Notes: generated by a model from the letters alone, not told the origin. A stretch of DNA of 52,913 bases from an uncultured Lachnospiraceae bacterium (GCA_947175035.1 CAMWLG010000015.1:1-52913), one strand, 5' to 3'; shown: positions 27,423 to 36,564, counted from the stretch's first letter. A program made the numbers and translations.

Positions 27423-29279
27423 CTAATCCGTAAGCTCCAATACGAAGACCGGCGTGTAATGCGTATTGATTCCGAACAGGATATCATAGTCACAGCCTCC
27501 GTTCAGGCTTTTGATCAAATGCGTGCACGGTGAGTCCTCCTCCTGCGTCAAAACGGCCTCCTGCATCACATCAGCCGCCTCCGCGGCGGTTGTGGGTCCT
27601 TCCGCGCTTTCCGTCTCCGTCATTATATACTCCCCAAAAAGCCAGGCATAGATCTTCTCCATCTCCGCCGGCCGGAAGCTCAGGTTAAAGGGTGTTGCAA
27701 AGACATAATCAACATCCTCTCCCAAGGCGGCGATATTCTCCATCTGTTCCTCCAAGGACTCCGCCGATGTGCAGAACACATGCTCCGCCGTATAAATATA
27801 GGGCGCATAATAGGTCATCATCCAACGCTGTGAGTAATCAAAATCCGCCACCAGCACAACGTTCTTTCCCTCCACCATCGCAGGGACATCCTGATAATCT
27901 CCATAGTGCGGGTAGAGGAAATAGCAAGAACTCATCAAATGCACTCTCGCCAAAATCACGAGAATGATCGCCCCCAGCAACACCTGACTATATCGCTTTA
28001 CATAGGGCGTCCGTTTCAACAGCCCGCCCGCCAATGTCACAATGGCCGCATCAAGCAGCGGAAAAGTCAAAAACACATATCGTATCACGGCCTCCTCCAC
28101 AGCCGCCACATTGACCACCTTGCTGACCACCATATACATCCCAAGGGCGCTGAGCAGCACTGCTGCCGGCGTGTAATCCGCCTTCTTCAAAAAACCCAGA
28201 AGACTCTTTGGCCATTTCCTAACTGTGTCAACCACCTTTGGGAACCACGCCTCGTTGCGGCTCACAAAGGCCGCCAACCCCACAAGAACAAGCAATGCGG
28301 CAGCCACGATAGGCGCGACATTCCAGAATATGGTTCCGAAGATCGCCGTTTCATAACCCATATTGGCGGTGGACCAATAGTTCAACAGCATTCTGATCTG
28401 CGTAATATCTCTATAGTATTTTACCATATAATATCCCGGCTGGAAAACCTGACTCAACGCTGCCGGATATATCAGCAGGAAGACTCCCAACGCGGCAAGC
28501 AGACTCCCCCCATAGACAAACATCCTACGCAGCTCTTTATGCACCAGCATCAACAGGCACATGCAGGCTGTCAGGATTCCCACATAGGCGATGCCGAGAT
28601 ACTGCGTCATAAAAGCCAAAAAAGCAGTGATCACCGCCCCCGCCAGATAACGCTTGCCCTTCTCCTTCTCACGATAATACATGACTGCATAATAAGTGTA
28701 TGCCACAGCCAACATTGTCACCATACCATATTGACGCAAAAACACAAACGTCGAAAGTGCGCCAATCCCACCTCCATAGAGAACACATGCCAATAAGGCG
28801 GTCACGGGAGAACCGGAAAGTCTTCGCGTCAGCAAATACAGGTAAATCTGTGTGCCGATCAAAAATATACAATTCAAGAAAAACGCATAGTTCCCGGAAA
28901 ATTGATTCGGGAAAAGGGAACACACCGTATGTAATAGAATATAATACAGAGGCGGGTGGACATCCAATGTCTGATTATGCCATACGGAACCATAATCAAA
29001 CCGCTCGTCCGGCTGCACCGTCAGGTAATCGTGAAACAATTCCCCGGACACCCATTCATTACAGTTTCGAAATAGACCCACTGTGATGTCCCAATAGCCT
29101 ACCCCATCCGCCACATCCAGAAACGGTCCGTCAGTGCTGTTGGAAAGGCCGTAACTCCATATCTCGTCCATGTGAAACCCCTGCTTTTGACAGACAAAAA
29201 CATAGGAGGTATACCCCAACTGCAAAAGCACCAGTATAAACAGCAATATCTCATATACGGAAATCGTTTTTTTCTCCAT
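27423..29279 (-). CDS. GT-C fold membrane glycosyltransferase, paralog 3
   Basis: 618-residue polytopic protein with the outer-loop signature GFHMDEIWSYGLSNSTDGPF and DVHPPLYYILLHTVCSLFPNQFSGNYA. About ten more membrane helices lead to a soluble tail with PCTHLIKSLNGG. It is more diverged than the other two paralogs: HMDE replaces HSDE or FSDE, and the tail has an acidic insertion. The reading frame is open 34 codons further, into the upstream decarboxylase gene, but the ATG at 29277-29279 with GGGAG 10 bases before it gives a normal signal-anchor start (MEKKTISVYEILLFILVLL), so I chose it. Confidence 0.82.
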   Translation of the reverse strand: MEKKTISVYEILLFILVLLQLGYTSYVFVCQKQGFHMDEIWSYGLSNSTDGPFLDVADGVGYWDITVGLFRNCNEWVSGELFHDYLTVQPDERFDYGSVWHNQTLDVHPPLYYILLHTVCSLFPNQFSGNYAFFLNCIFLIGTQIYLYLLTRRLSGSPVTALLACVLYGGGIGALSTFVFLRQYGMVTMLAVAYTYYAVMYYREKEKGKRYLAGAVITAFLAFMTQYLGIAYVGILTACMCLLMLVHKELRRMFVYGGSLLAALGVFLLIYPAALSQVFQPGYYMVKYYRDITQIRMLLNYWSTANMGYETAIFGTIFWNVAPIVAAALLVLVGLAAFVSRNEAWFPKVVDTVRKWPKSLLGFLKKADYTPAAVLLSALGMYMVVSKVVNVAAVEEAVIRYVFLTFPLLDAAIVTLAGGLLKRTPYVKRYSQVLLGAIILVILARVHLMSSCYFLYPHYGDYQDVPAMVEGKNVVLVADFDYSQRWMMTYYAPYIYTAEHVFCTSAESLEEQMENIAALGEDVDYVFATPFNLSFRPAEMEKIYAWLFGEYIMTETESAEGPTTAAEAADVMQEAVLTQEEDSPCTHLIKSLNGGCDYDILFGINTHYTPVFVLELTD

Positions 29280-29283
29280 GTGA

Positions 29284-30420
29284 TCAGATTCTCCCTTTTT
29301 CCAAATACTCCATAAACGCGTTCCTGTTCTCCAGCGCCGTGGTGGTGGGCCGCCCCAGATCTTCCCTGGCGCCAAGGGCACACTTCACCTCGATCAGACA
29401 AAGACCCTCTCTATTTCCCGCTCTCTCCAGCTCCATATCCAGATCCGCATAGTTATCGACACTGACCGCATACGGATAACCGCAGGCCTTCGCCACCCCC
29501 GCGATCTCCAAATCTCTCGCCACCGTGGGCATACCTCCCACTGTCTCATGCGCCCCGTTGTTGATCACCACATGGATCAGATTCGCAGGTTTCACGGAAC
29601 CGATGACCGCCATAGCCCCCATGTGCATCAACACTGCGCCATCCCCGTCTATACACCAGATTTTCTTGTCCGGCCGGTGCAGTGCGATTCCCAGCGCGAT
29701 GGAGGAGCTGTGTCCCATGGAGCCCACTGTCAGGAAATCATACTGATGTCCCTGTCCGTTTGCCTCCCGCACCTCAAACAATTCACGGCTCACCTTCCCC
29801 GTGGTGGATATCACAGGGGAATCCCCGCTGGTCTTTACAATATGGCGTACCACTTCCTCCCGCACCATGGCATGATCATTTTCATACCGGGCGCTCCCCT
29901 CATAGGTCAATGCCCCTTTGCGGATGACAAACGCCACATCCTTCCCCGCCGTAAGCAAACCTTCAAACTCCGCCTTCTTTGCCGCCAGCTCCTCAGGCGT
30001 TGTATCCTTGTTCACGATAAACGAGGCAATCCCCATATCTTCCAACAGTTTCACCGTGACTTCCCCCTGATAGATATGCTGGGGCTCGTCGTGGACTCCG
30101 GGCTCTCCCCGCCATCCGATCACGAACATCACCGGAATTGCATAAACTTTGTCATTTAACAGCGAAGCAGCAGGGTTAATGATATTCCCCTCTCCGCTGT
30201 TTTGCATATACACCACGGGCACCTTCCCCGTGGCAAGATAGTACCCTGCGGCAATGGCTGCACAGTTCCCCTCATTTGCCGCTATCATATGATGTTTGGG
30301 ATCCGTCCCATAGACCTGCATCAGATAATCGCATAACGCCCGAAGCTGCGAGTCCGGCACACCTGTATAGAAATCTGCGTTCAATATCTTCACAAATTCT
30401 TTCGCCTTCAAATTTCCCAT
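29284..30420 (-). CDS. Phosphonopyruvate decarboxylase
   Basis: Thiamine-diphosphate enzyme that converts 3-phosphonopyruvate to phosphonoacetaldehyde and makes the PEP mutase reaction irreversible. About 378 residues in one chain. It has the N-terminal FYTGVPDSQLRALCDYL and AANEGNCAAIAAGYYLATGK (catalytic Glu of the pyrimidine domain). The C-terminal half holds the diphosphate motif CIDGDGAVLMHMGAM...HVVINNGAHETVGG (GDG to NN). It directly follows PEP mutase, which fixes its role. Start is either ATG 30418-30420 or GTG 30433-30435; the GTG overlaps the PEP mutase stop by four bases and would allow coupled translation. The ATG has GGGAGG too close, so the choice is open. Confidence 0.93.
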   Translation of the reverse strand: MGNLKAKEFVKILNADFYTGVPDSQLRALCDYLMQVYGTDPKHHMIAANEGNCAAIAAGYYLATGKVPVVYMQNSGEGNIINPAASLLNDKVYAIPVMFVIGWRGEPGVHDEPQHIYQGEVTVKLLEDMGIASFIVNKDTTPEELAAKKAEFEGLLTAGKDVAFVIRKGALTYEGSARYENDHAMVREEVVRHIVKTSGDSPVISTTGKVSRELFEVREANGQGHQYDFLTVGSMGHSSSIALGIALHRPDKKIWCIDGDGAVLMHMGAMAVIGSVKPANLIHVVINNGAHETVGGMPTVARDLEIAGVAKACGYPYAVSVDNYADLDMELERAGNREGLCLIEVKCALGAREDLGRPTTTALENRNAFMEYLEKGRI

Positions 30421-30431
30421 CCTCCCATCTG

Positions 30432-31733
30432 TCACAGTTCATCTATCAACGAGATGATCTCCTTAATCGGCATCAATCGCTCGTCCACCTCCAACGCCCT
30501 GTGGTAGCGCAGAATGTCCCTTGCGGTCTGCTCCATCGCGGGAAAGGCACTCCTGGTCAATTGGTTGGCATAGATTACAATATTGACTCCATGCTCCACC
30601 AGCTCCTCCTCGGTGACGGAGTTAAAGGAGGTGGGAACCACCACCAACGGCAGCCTCTTCTCCCGCTCTCTAAACCGGTCGCAGAATTCCAACACCTCGT
30701 CCGGACTTTTCTTCCGACTGTGGATCATAATCCCGTCAGCTCCCGCAGCTGCATAGGCATATGCCCTTTCCAGTGCGTCCTCCATCCCCTTCTCCAAGAT
30801 CAGGCTCTCGATTCTGGCAATGATCATGAAATCATCCGTGAGCTGCACCTTTTTTCCAGCCCTGATCTTCTCGCAGAAATGCTCGATGGAATCCTGTGTC
30901 TGCTCCACATCGGTTCCAAACAGCGAATTTTTCTTCAGTCCGACTTTATCCTCTATGATGATGGCTGACACCCCCATCCGCTCGAGGGATCTTACCGTGT
31001 ACACGAAATGTTCAATGAGACCTCCCGTGTCGCCGTCAAAAATAATGGGTTTTGTCGTCACCTCCATGACATCGTCCACCGTCCTGAACCTCGACGTCAT
31101 ATCCACCAGCTCAATATCCGGCTTCCCCTTTGCGGTGGAATCACAGAGAGAACTGATCCACATGGCATCAAACTGGTCAATCTCCCCCTCGTGCTCCACA
31201 ACGGTTTTCTCGGCAATCAGTCCGGTCAGGCCGCTGTGAACCTCTATGGTCTTGACAATTGGCCGCAGAGCGATCAACTGCCCCAGACGCTTTCTCCGAT
31301 ACTCGGGCATGGCAACCTTCGCCTTCATCATGGCATCCACATGCTTGACATTTTCATTATAAGTATAGGGCACATCTATGATCTGTCCACCATATGCAGA
31401 CACCAGCGCCTCCGCATTGCTTCGAATGACACGCATGGGGCCCCGCAGCCAGTTATCCCCGTGCATGATATAATCGGGATGCAGCGTCTTGACCACTTCA
31501 TCATACATGATATCCTTCTGTATGATCACCTCGTCCACCCCTTCAACCCCGCGGATCATTTCCAACCGCTCTGCGGTGTTCAGGGTGGGGAACCTGTTAA
31601 AACGAATCATGGCATCATCCGCCAGCACACCCACCACAAGCCTGCCGTATTTATGCGCCTCTCTGATAATGTTCAAATGTCCTTCATGGATCACATCTGT
31701 TGTAAAACATGTATATACGGTTTTTACTTCCAT
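30432..31733 (-). CDS. Cytidylyltransferase-phosphoenolpyruvate mutase fusion
   Basis: 433 residues in two domains. Residues 1 to about 135 are a TagD-like nucleotidyltransferase: HEGH (16-19) binds the nucleotide phosphates, and HGDNW (91-95) is the second signature. Residues about 150-433 are PEP mutase, which rearranges PEP to phosphonopyruvate, the entry step of phosphonate biosynthesis. Its motifs are FDGDTGG (232-238, metal site) and EDKVGLKKNS (261-270), the EDK...NS signature that separates mutases from isocitrate-lyase relatives. The fusion of carbon-phosphorus bond formation with a likely CTP-dependent activating domain suggests the final phosphonate is used as a CMP ester. The start has GAGGGGGC about 5 bases upstream. 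Confidence 0.95.
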   Translation of the reverse strand: MEVKTVYTCFTTDVIHEGHLNIIREAHKYGRLVVGVLADDAMIRFNRFPTLNTAERLEMIRGVEGVDEVIIQKDIMYDEVVKTLHPDYIMHGDNWLRGPMRVIRSNAEALVSAYGGQIIDVPYTYNENVKHVDAMMKAKVAMPEYRRKRLGQLIALRPIVKTIEVHSGLTGLIAEKTVVEHEGEIDQFDAMWISSLCDSTAKGKPDIELVDMTSRFRTVDDVMEVTTKPIIFDGDTGGLIEHFVYTVRSLERMGVSAIIIEDKVGLKKNSLFGTDVEQTQDSIEHFCEKIRAGKKVQLTDDFMIIARIESLILEKGMEDALERAYAYAAAGADGIMIHSRKKSPDEVLEFCDRFREREKRLPLVVVPTSFNSVTEEELVEHGVNIVIYANQLTRSAFPAMEQTARDILRYHRALEVDERLMPIKEIISLIDEL

Positions 31734-31743
31734 AACTGCCCCC

Positions 31744-32919
31744 TCACCTGTTTTTCTCTATGATTTCTTTGATAATGTAATCTGCCGCATTCTCAATCTC
31801 GTCAAAGGGTACCTGCTTCATGAGCTTCACTCCAAATGCCGTCTGCACCTTGTCAAGCAGCTCGTCCGTGTAGGTCAGCACACCCGCTCTCACATCCTCA
31901 ATGCCGTCGAGGTAGATAGACTCCCTGTTCTTTTTCCTCATCTCGTCCAGCGTAAAGTAATCCTCACAGATATATGCCTCCACCCGCTCTTTGCATCCGT
32001 CCACAATCACCGGATATCCGCCGATCTCACCGAATGCCCCAGGGCAATGGAGCTTCCGTCTCTCCTCGTCCCGCACCGCCGAAAGGACTGCCATGATAAT
32101 CTCAAAATTGCTGGAAGCGTTCATCTGATTGCGCTTGGAGTCCACCGGCATTGGTATCCTGCATTTTGTAAAGATGTCACTTAGTTTTACCGCAAGCTTT
32201 TCCCCCTGATACCGGATATCAATCAACATATCCAACCCTTCCGTGTGCCCCTCCTTGCTGATGACCACATCATGGAAATGAGCCACCGCGAAGGTCACAT
32301 CTATATTCCAATCATCTTTGATATGGCACTCCTGTGCCACCGCCATTTTAATCCTCGGAATCAGATGGTTTACATTCCCGCTCCCAAAATCCGGATAAGC
32401 CATCCCCGCTCCCTTCAGCCACGGGATGACTGCGTCCGAGTAGGAGGTATTGATGACCACCGCGTCCGAACCGGTCTTCTCATACGCCTCCATGATATTC
32501 TTGGTGTATTTGATCGCGAGGGGCGCCCAGATACCGTATGCCCGGATATTCTGCCAGGAGATACTGCCATATTTCAGCCCCGGGTACGCCCTGCTGCTAT
32601 TGACGATAATATCCGGCCGGTATTCGTCAATGGCGCTTGCAATCCTGGAAATATCATTCAAATCCACATGATCACAGATAGAGATACGGCTCCGGTTCTG
32701 TCCTCTGATCATGGACGCTACCCTGACGATATTCACGTCCGACTGCAGCTTTTCTCCATTTCTTCCGACCACCCGAATCTCCATCCCGGGATCGCCCGCA
32801 GACATCAGATAGTCCAACAGATAACTCCCCACGCTTCCAAGACCGATGATCATGACGCGTGCATTCCTGCCCCGCAGTTCTTCCCGCATAATATCCAATT
32901 TCTCATTGATACGTTTCAT
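31744..32919 (-). CDS. Rossmann-fold protein of unknown function in the phosphonate operon
   Basis: 391 residues. The N-terminal nucleotide-binding motif is VMIIGLGSVGSYLLDYL (GxGxxG) and a strand-turn reading IIVNSSRAYPG follows, which resembles the saccharopine dehydrogenase or NAD-dependent homoserine-type group. The central segment VVINTSYSDAVIPWLKGAGM and the C-terminal half match nothing that I recognise. A redox step on a sugar, polyol or phosphonate intermediate is possible but not shown. The gene starts inside the stop of the upstream nucleotidyltransferase (ATGA overlap) and lies 10 bases from the PEP mutase gene, so it is certainly co-expressed. Confidence 0.6.
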   Translation of the reverse strand: MKRINEKLDIMREELRGRNARVMIIGLGSVGSYLLDYLMSAGDPGMEIRVVGRNGEKLQSDVNIVRVASMIRGQNRSRISICDHVDLNDISRIASAIDEYRPDIIVNSSRAYPGLKYGSISWQNIRAYGIWAPLAIKYTKNIMEAYEKTGSDAVVINTSYSDAVIPWLKGAGMAYPDFGSGNVNHLIPRIKMAVAQECHIKDDWNIDVTFAVAHFHDVVISKEGHTEGLDMLIDIRYQGEKLAVKLSDIFTKCRIPMPVDSKRNQMNASSNFEIIMAVLSAVRDEERRKLHCPGAFGEIGGYPVIVDGCKERVEAYICEDYFTLDEMRKKNRESIYLDGIEDVRAGVLTYTDELLDKVQTAFGVKLMKQVPFDEIENAADYIIKEIIEKNR

Positions 32920-33686
32920 CTTCTATCCTCTTCCTCGCCCATCGCTTCATTAAAATCCTGCCAGGTATTACAATTCACCCATTTTCTGAATCCCACCAGT
33001 TCCGCTTCCCCGCTTTCCATGCTTTGGAAATAAGCGTTGACAGGCACCAGATTCGTCCCCTGCAAATCCTTCTCGCTCATTCCGTCCAAAATGTCCCACA
33101 AGACATTCGGCCTCGCAAACTTCCACACCTGCCCCGAGTTAAACACCGCCTTGAAGGGCTCGTCGATCCGCAGGCTCCCGTGGGCCGTGTCATAAATATA
33201 ATGGGTTTTGTCGTTCATATCCAAGTAAAATGCCACGGATTTGTCCGCATAAATCGGCTTTGTCGTGTAAGTCATCACGCTTTTGGTGGACATGCAGACC
33301 GCTTGAAAGCTCTCATCATCCACGAAAAGATCCCCCTCGGCAAAAATCAGCTCATCGCAGAGCCCGCCCTCCGCGTCCCGCTCCAACGCCCTGACTCCCG
33401 CCTGAAAACTGTAACCGGAGCCATAATCGGCAAAGTGTCTGTTTTCCACAAGCAGGAGCTTGTGCCGGATCTCAGCGAATTCCCGATTCACAAATTCCTC
33501 CAGCTCACGGAACTTGAAACCGCCCACAATGACGATTCTGTCAAAAAGTTCGTGTCTTGCCAGCATTCGATATAGCAAAGATTCCTGTACCGAGTGTTCG
33601 TGATAAATGCATTTCAGGCAGGAATATCCCACCGACTCACTGAACCGGCTGGACAATCCCGCCACCGTCAACAATAATACTTTCAT
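32916..33686 (-). CDS. LicC-like nucleotidyltransferase
   Basis: 256 residues of the NTP_transf fold. The start MKVLLLTVAGLSSRFSESVGYSCLK has the G.(S)SR...K nucleotide-binding loop of sugar-phosphate and choline-phosphate nucleotidyltransferases in a loosened form, and LIFAEGDLFVDD supplies the metal-binding Asp. It may make a CDP- or other NDP-activated precursor for the polymer. The weak loop makes the substrate uncertain. It is linked to both neighbours by ATGA stop-start overlaps, which points to tight coupling with the epimerase and the Rossmann protein. Confidence 0.7.
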   Translation of the reverse strand: MKVLLLTVAGLSSRFSESVGYSCLKCIYHEHSVQESLLYRMLARHELFDRIVIVGGFKFRELEEFVNREFAEIRHKLLLVENRHFADYGSGYSFQAGVRALERDAEGGLCDELIFAEGDLFVDDESFQAVCMSTKSVMTYTTKPIYADKSVAFYLDMNDKTHYIYDTAHGSLRIDEPFKAVFNSGQVWKFARPNVLWDILDGMSEKDLQGTNLVPVNAYFQSMESGEAELVGFRKWVNCNTWQDFNEAMGEEEDRR

Positions 33687-34672
33687 TTTGTCCCATCCTC
33701 AATTATCATGTCAATCCCCTGACTCAATGACACTACAGGTTCCCAACTCGTCCTGCTGCGGATTTTGTCCGTGTTGAGCACTCGTCTTACCGGATCGTTC
33801 TCCCGATATCCCCGATAGACAATCTCCGGTTTCTCAATCCCAAGCTTTTCCGCGCACAGAGAAACCAAATCAATAATGGATATCTCCTCGTCCGTCGCCA
33901 CGTTGTACACCGTACCGTCCAAAGCCTCAGGGGAATCAATCAGCGCAAGAACCGCCGCACAGCTGTCCTCATTGTGCAGGAAGGTTCTCTTGTTGACCTT
34001 GGAATTCTCAAGCAGCTCCACCCGCCCCCCGGCGCGCAGCGCATTCATGATGTGGGGAATGATATGCTTGGGGTACAGTTCATTCTTGCTGTAAACATTG
34101 GCAAAGCGAATGGAACAGCCCTTGATCTTCCCCTCCATAACGGCATCTCTCATGAAAAATTCTGTCAAAAGTTTCCCGGTGGCATAACTTGTCCTCTGGC
34201 TGTGTTCCGCGTCTGACATGGTGATATAATCGGACTCCTTCACGCCCTCCTCGCTCCAGGACTGCATCGAATAGACCTCCGAGGTAGAACAGTTGATATA
34301 GACATCTGCCCCCACCCTGACCGCCTGCTCCAACAGCTTCTTCATTCCCATGACATTAGTGTCGAAAGTACTGTTCACATGATAAAAATGTTCCGTGTGA
34401 ACCACCGCTGCGCAGTTGACATAAACCACCCTGTCATAATCTTTTTTTCTGTTCAGAACCTCCTGTTCCAGCGCCGCCATCTGCATCTCATCGTTCAGAT
34501 CCCACTCATGGAAAATAAAATGCGGATTGTCTATGATATCCTTTACCGTCTCCAAAGAAGAACAGAAGAAATTGTCAAATCCTATCACGGCATCCCCTTT
34601 GCCAACAAGCTTCCTGGAGAGTTCATTGCCCGTCATCCCCGTTGCCCCGCTGATCACATATAAACCACTCAT
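33683..34672 (-). CDS. NAD-dependent epimerase/dehydratase (extended SDR)
   Basis: 329 residues. It starts MSGLYVISGATGMTGNELSRKL, the GxxGxxG NAD motif, followed by FDNFF. Catalytic residues are seen as Ser in NCSTSEVYS and the Tyr/Lys pair in SYATGKLLTEFF. The C-terminal part NVATDEEISIIDLVSLCAEKLG and the closing DKIRSRTSWEPVVSLSQGI are standard for nucleotide-sugar epimerases, dehydratases and reductases. It probably makes a nucleotide sugar for the polymer; epimerase and dehydratase cannot be told apart here. ATGA overlaps join it to the genes on both sides. Confidence 0.85.
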   Translation of the reverse strand: MSGLYVISGATGMTGNELSRKLVGKGDAVIGFDNFFCSSLETVKDIIDNPHFIFHEWDLNDEMQMAALEQEVLNRKKDYDRVVYVNCAAVVHTEHFYHVNSTFDTNVMGMKKLLEQAVRVGADVYINCSTSEVYSMQSWSEEGVKESDYITMSDAEHSQRTSYATGKLLTEFFMRDAVMEGKIKGCSIRFANVYSKNELYPKHIIPHIMNALRAGGRVELLENSKVNKRTFLHNEDSCAAVLALIDSPEALDGTVYNVATDEEISIIDLVSLCAEKLGIEKPEIVYRGYRENDPVRRVLNTDKIRSRTSWEPVVSLSQGIDMIIEDGTK

Positions 34673-35397
34673 ATCCCTAATCCCAGCCTTTCTCTATAAA
34701 AATCATCCACCTGCCCATGGTAGGCGCTCTGCTCCAATTCTATATCATACGAAACCTTACACAGACAAGCCTCCTCCGTATCCGTGTCTAAAACTGCGTA
34801 TTGCGCCATAGACTTTTGGTTGCGCGGCTGTCCCACAGAACCGGGGTTGATAAAAATGATCTTTTTCCGATTCCGCATCCGCGGATTGTCCGCCGGTAAA
34901 TATTTCTCAAAAAAATGTGGCAGATGAGAATGCCCTGACAAAACAAGGTCATATTCCCCGTAATCTGTCGGGTCTGTCTCCGGCGATATGCTTTTCCAGT
35001 ATGAATCCTCCAAGCTGCCATGCACCGCCAAATATCGCCTGCCCTCTATCTCGAACCGGCTTTTCTCCACCCCAAACATCTCCTGTCTCACATATTCCCA
35101 GGAATCCTCCGACAAGGCGCCCCGTGTAAATTCAGCGCTGACCCGCCCCCTGTCCGACGAGAATCTGTCATATTCCTCATTTACGATTGCCGCTTCATGA
35201 TTCCCCCAAAGATTACACACCAGAGGGTAGGGAAGCTGCTTTATCATGGAAATGACCTCGTTTGAGTGCATCCCATAGTCAATCAAATCCCCCAAAAGGG
35301 CACAGGTGTCAATCTCCCAGCGGCTCGCCACATCCGCCAACACTGCCCGCAGCGCCTCCTGATTGCCATGAATATCCGCCATAATGAGTAGTTTCAC
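34669..35397 (-). CDS. Calcineurin-like metallophosphoesterase
   Basis: 242 residues of the YfcE/MJ0936-like phosphoesterase fold. The metal-binding motifs are all present: MADIHGN (DxH), LLGDLIDYG (GDxxD), WGNHEA (GNH) and LSGHSHLPHF (GHxH). It may hydrolyse a phosphodiester or phosphomonoester intermediate of the pathway or recycle a by-product; the substrate is unknown. The open frame runs 28 codons further upstream into the alcohol dehydrogenase gene. The GTG at 35395-35397, with AGGAGGG about 5 bases before it, gives the natural start MKLLIMADIHGN, so I chose it. It ends in an ATGA overlap with the epimerase. Confidence 0.87.
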   Translation of the reverse strand: MKLLIMADIHGNQEALRAVLADVASRWEIDTCALLGDLIDYGMHSNEVISMIKQLPYPLVCNLWGNHEAAIVNEEYDRFSSDRGRVSAEFTRGALSEDSWEYVRQEMFGVEKSRFEIEGRRYLAVHGSLEDSYWKSISPETDPTDYGEYDLVLSGHSHLPHFFEKYLPADNPRMRNRKKIIFINPGSVGQPRNQKSMAQYAVLDTDTEEACLCKVSYDIELEQSAYHGQVDDFYRERLGLGI

Positions 35398-35407
35398 TTT
35401 GTCCCTC

Positions 35408-36550
35408 CTATCCGGCATCCGGGCTTTCCTGCTGTCCGCCAAGGATACTGTGGTAAAACTCGTCAATCGTTTCCTCGTCAAGACGAATCGGATGATTCTT
35501 TAATCTCACCTGATTGACAGAGCTTCGCAGCACTGCAAAATCCCCCTCCTTGGCTTCCGGAACCGGAAGGGCCAATTCACTCAGCAAATCCTGATATGCC
35601 TCCACCGCCTCCTCCGGCCGCCCGCATCCCATCGCGTCCGCAATCTCAGCAAATATCCCCCGCAGATATTTCTCCCCCCTGGGGTCAACACATCTGTCAA
35701 TATGCTTTAGCATAAAAGGCCACAGCTTCCACACGCATAAAGCTGCCGCGTGGCCATGGGCAATGCCGTACAGGCTGGTCAATTTGTAGCACATCGCATG
35801 TCCCGCCGTAGTCTGGGCTAGATTGATTGCCTTGCCTGCAAGGTGGGCTGCCCTCAGCATATTGGCATTCCCTGCCTCCTTATTGGCAAGGTAAGACCTC
35901 CAATGAGCCATAATCATCTGTATTGCCTGTCTGGAATACTCCCTGCTCTCCTCTGTGGAATTCACGGACCAAAAGGCTTCCACCGCGTGACACAGAGCGT
36001 CCAGCATGGTTGATTTTCTCTGATAATCCGGCAGTGTTTTCAGCGCGTCCACATCCATCAACACCACGGCAGGAATACAACTCTCGTCAGTTATGGACTG
36101 CTTCTCATCATTGTAATATATAACCGCATACCGGGTGGCCTCGCTCCCGGTCCCCGCCGTCGTGGGAACCACCAAAAGCTCCACATCATTGGGAACAGTC
36201 TTCTGTTTCAGGTAATTCTCTCCAGGATCCATATTGGAATAGAGCTTAATGCACTTAGCAACGTCTATCGCACTTCCGCCGCCCACCGCGATGATCATGT
36301 CACATTTCCTGTCACGAAAAAGCTCCACCCCCGCCGCCACTGATTCATACCGGGGATTGGGCTGAAAGTCATCAAACCTTACCAAATCTATCCCAAGCCG
36401 CTCCCCCAGCGAGTCAAAATACCCTGCAATCCGCAAATAATTCAAGGAAGCGTCACATACCAGCAGGCACCTTTTGACCTGTTTTCGCTTAAGATATTCG
36501 TCCAATTCTATATAATTGTCACCGGCTTCCAAGATCAACTGTTCCCCCAT
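35408..36550 (-). CDS. Iron-dependent alcohol dehydrogenase, probable phosphonoacetaldehyde reductase
   Basis: 380-residue group III (iron-dependent) alcohol dehydrogenase. The nucleotide region is IAVGGGSAIDVAK and the glycine-rich VPTTAGTGSEAT. Metal ligands are the Asp and His of MLDALCHAVEAF and two His in GHAMCYKLTSLYGIAHGHAAAL. In the same operon as PEP mutase and phosphonopyruvate decarboxylase, the expected reaction is NAD(P)H-dependent reduction of phosphonoacetaldehyde to 2-hydroxyethylphosphonate, as in PhpC/FomC-type enzymes. No PLP aminotransferase is present to make 2-aminoethylphosphonate instead. The function is inferred from context; the fold is certain. Confidence 0.88.
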   Translation of the reverse strand: MGEQLILEAGDNYIELDEYLKRKQVKRCLLVCDASLNYLRIAGYFDSLGERLGIDLVRFDDFQPNPRYESVAAGVELFRDRKCDMIIAVGGGSAIDVAKCIKLYSNMDPGENYLKQKTVPNDVELLVVPTTAGTGSEATRYAVIYYNDEKQSITDESCIPAVVLMDVDALKTLPDYQRKSTMLDALCHAVEAFWSVNSTEESREYSRQAIQMIMAHWRSYLANKEAGNANMLRAAHLAGKAINLAQTTAGHAMCYKLTSLYGIAHGHAAALCVWKLWPFMLKHIDRCVDPRGEKYLRGIFAEIADAMGCGRPEEAVEAYQDLLSELALPVPEAKEGDFAVLRSSVNQVRLKNHPIRLDEETIDEFYHSILGGQQESPDAG

Positions 36551-36564
36551 GCCCGCCTCTACTC

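Noticed and set aside
15678..29279. Tandem repeats of a mobile element in the GT-C/sulfatase array
   Set aside because: No transposase, terminal inverted repeats or target duplications are seen. The similarity is at the protein level, as expected from gene duplication.
35398..35481. N-terminal extension of the metallophosphoesterase
   Set aside because: The extension overlaps the end of the alcohol dehydrogenase gene, while GTG 35397 has an ideal Shine-Dalgarno and yields the standard family N-terminus.
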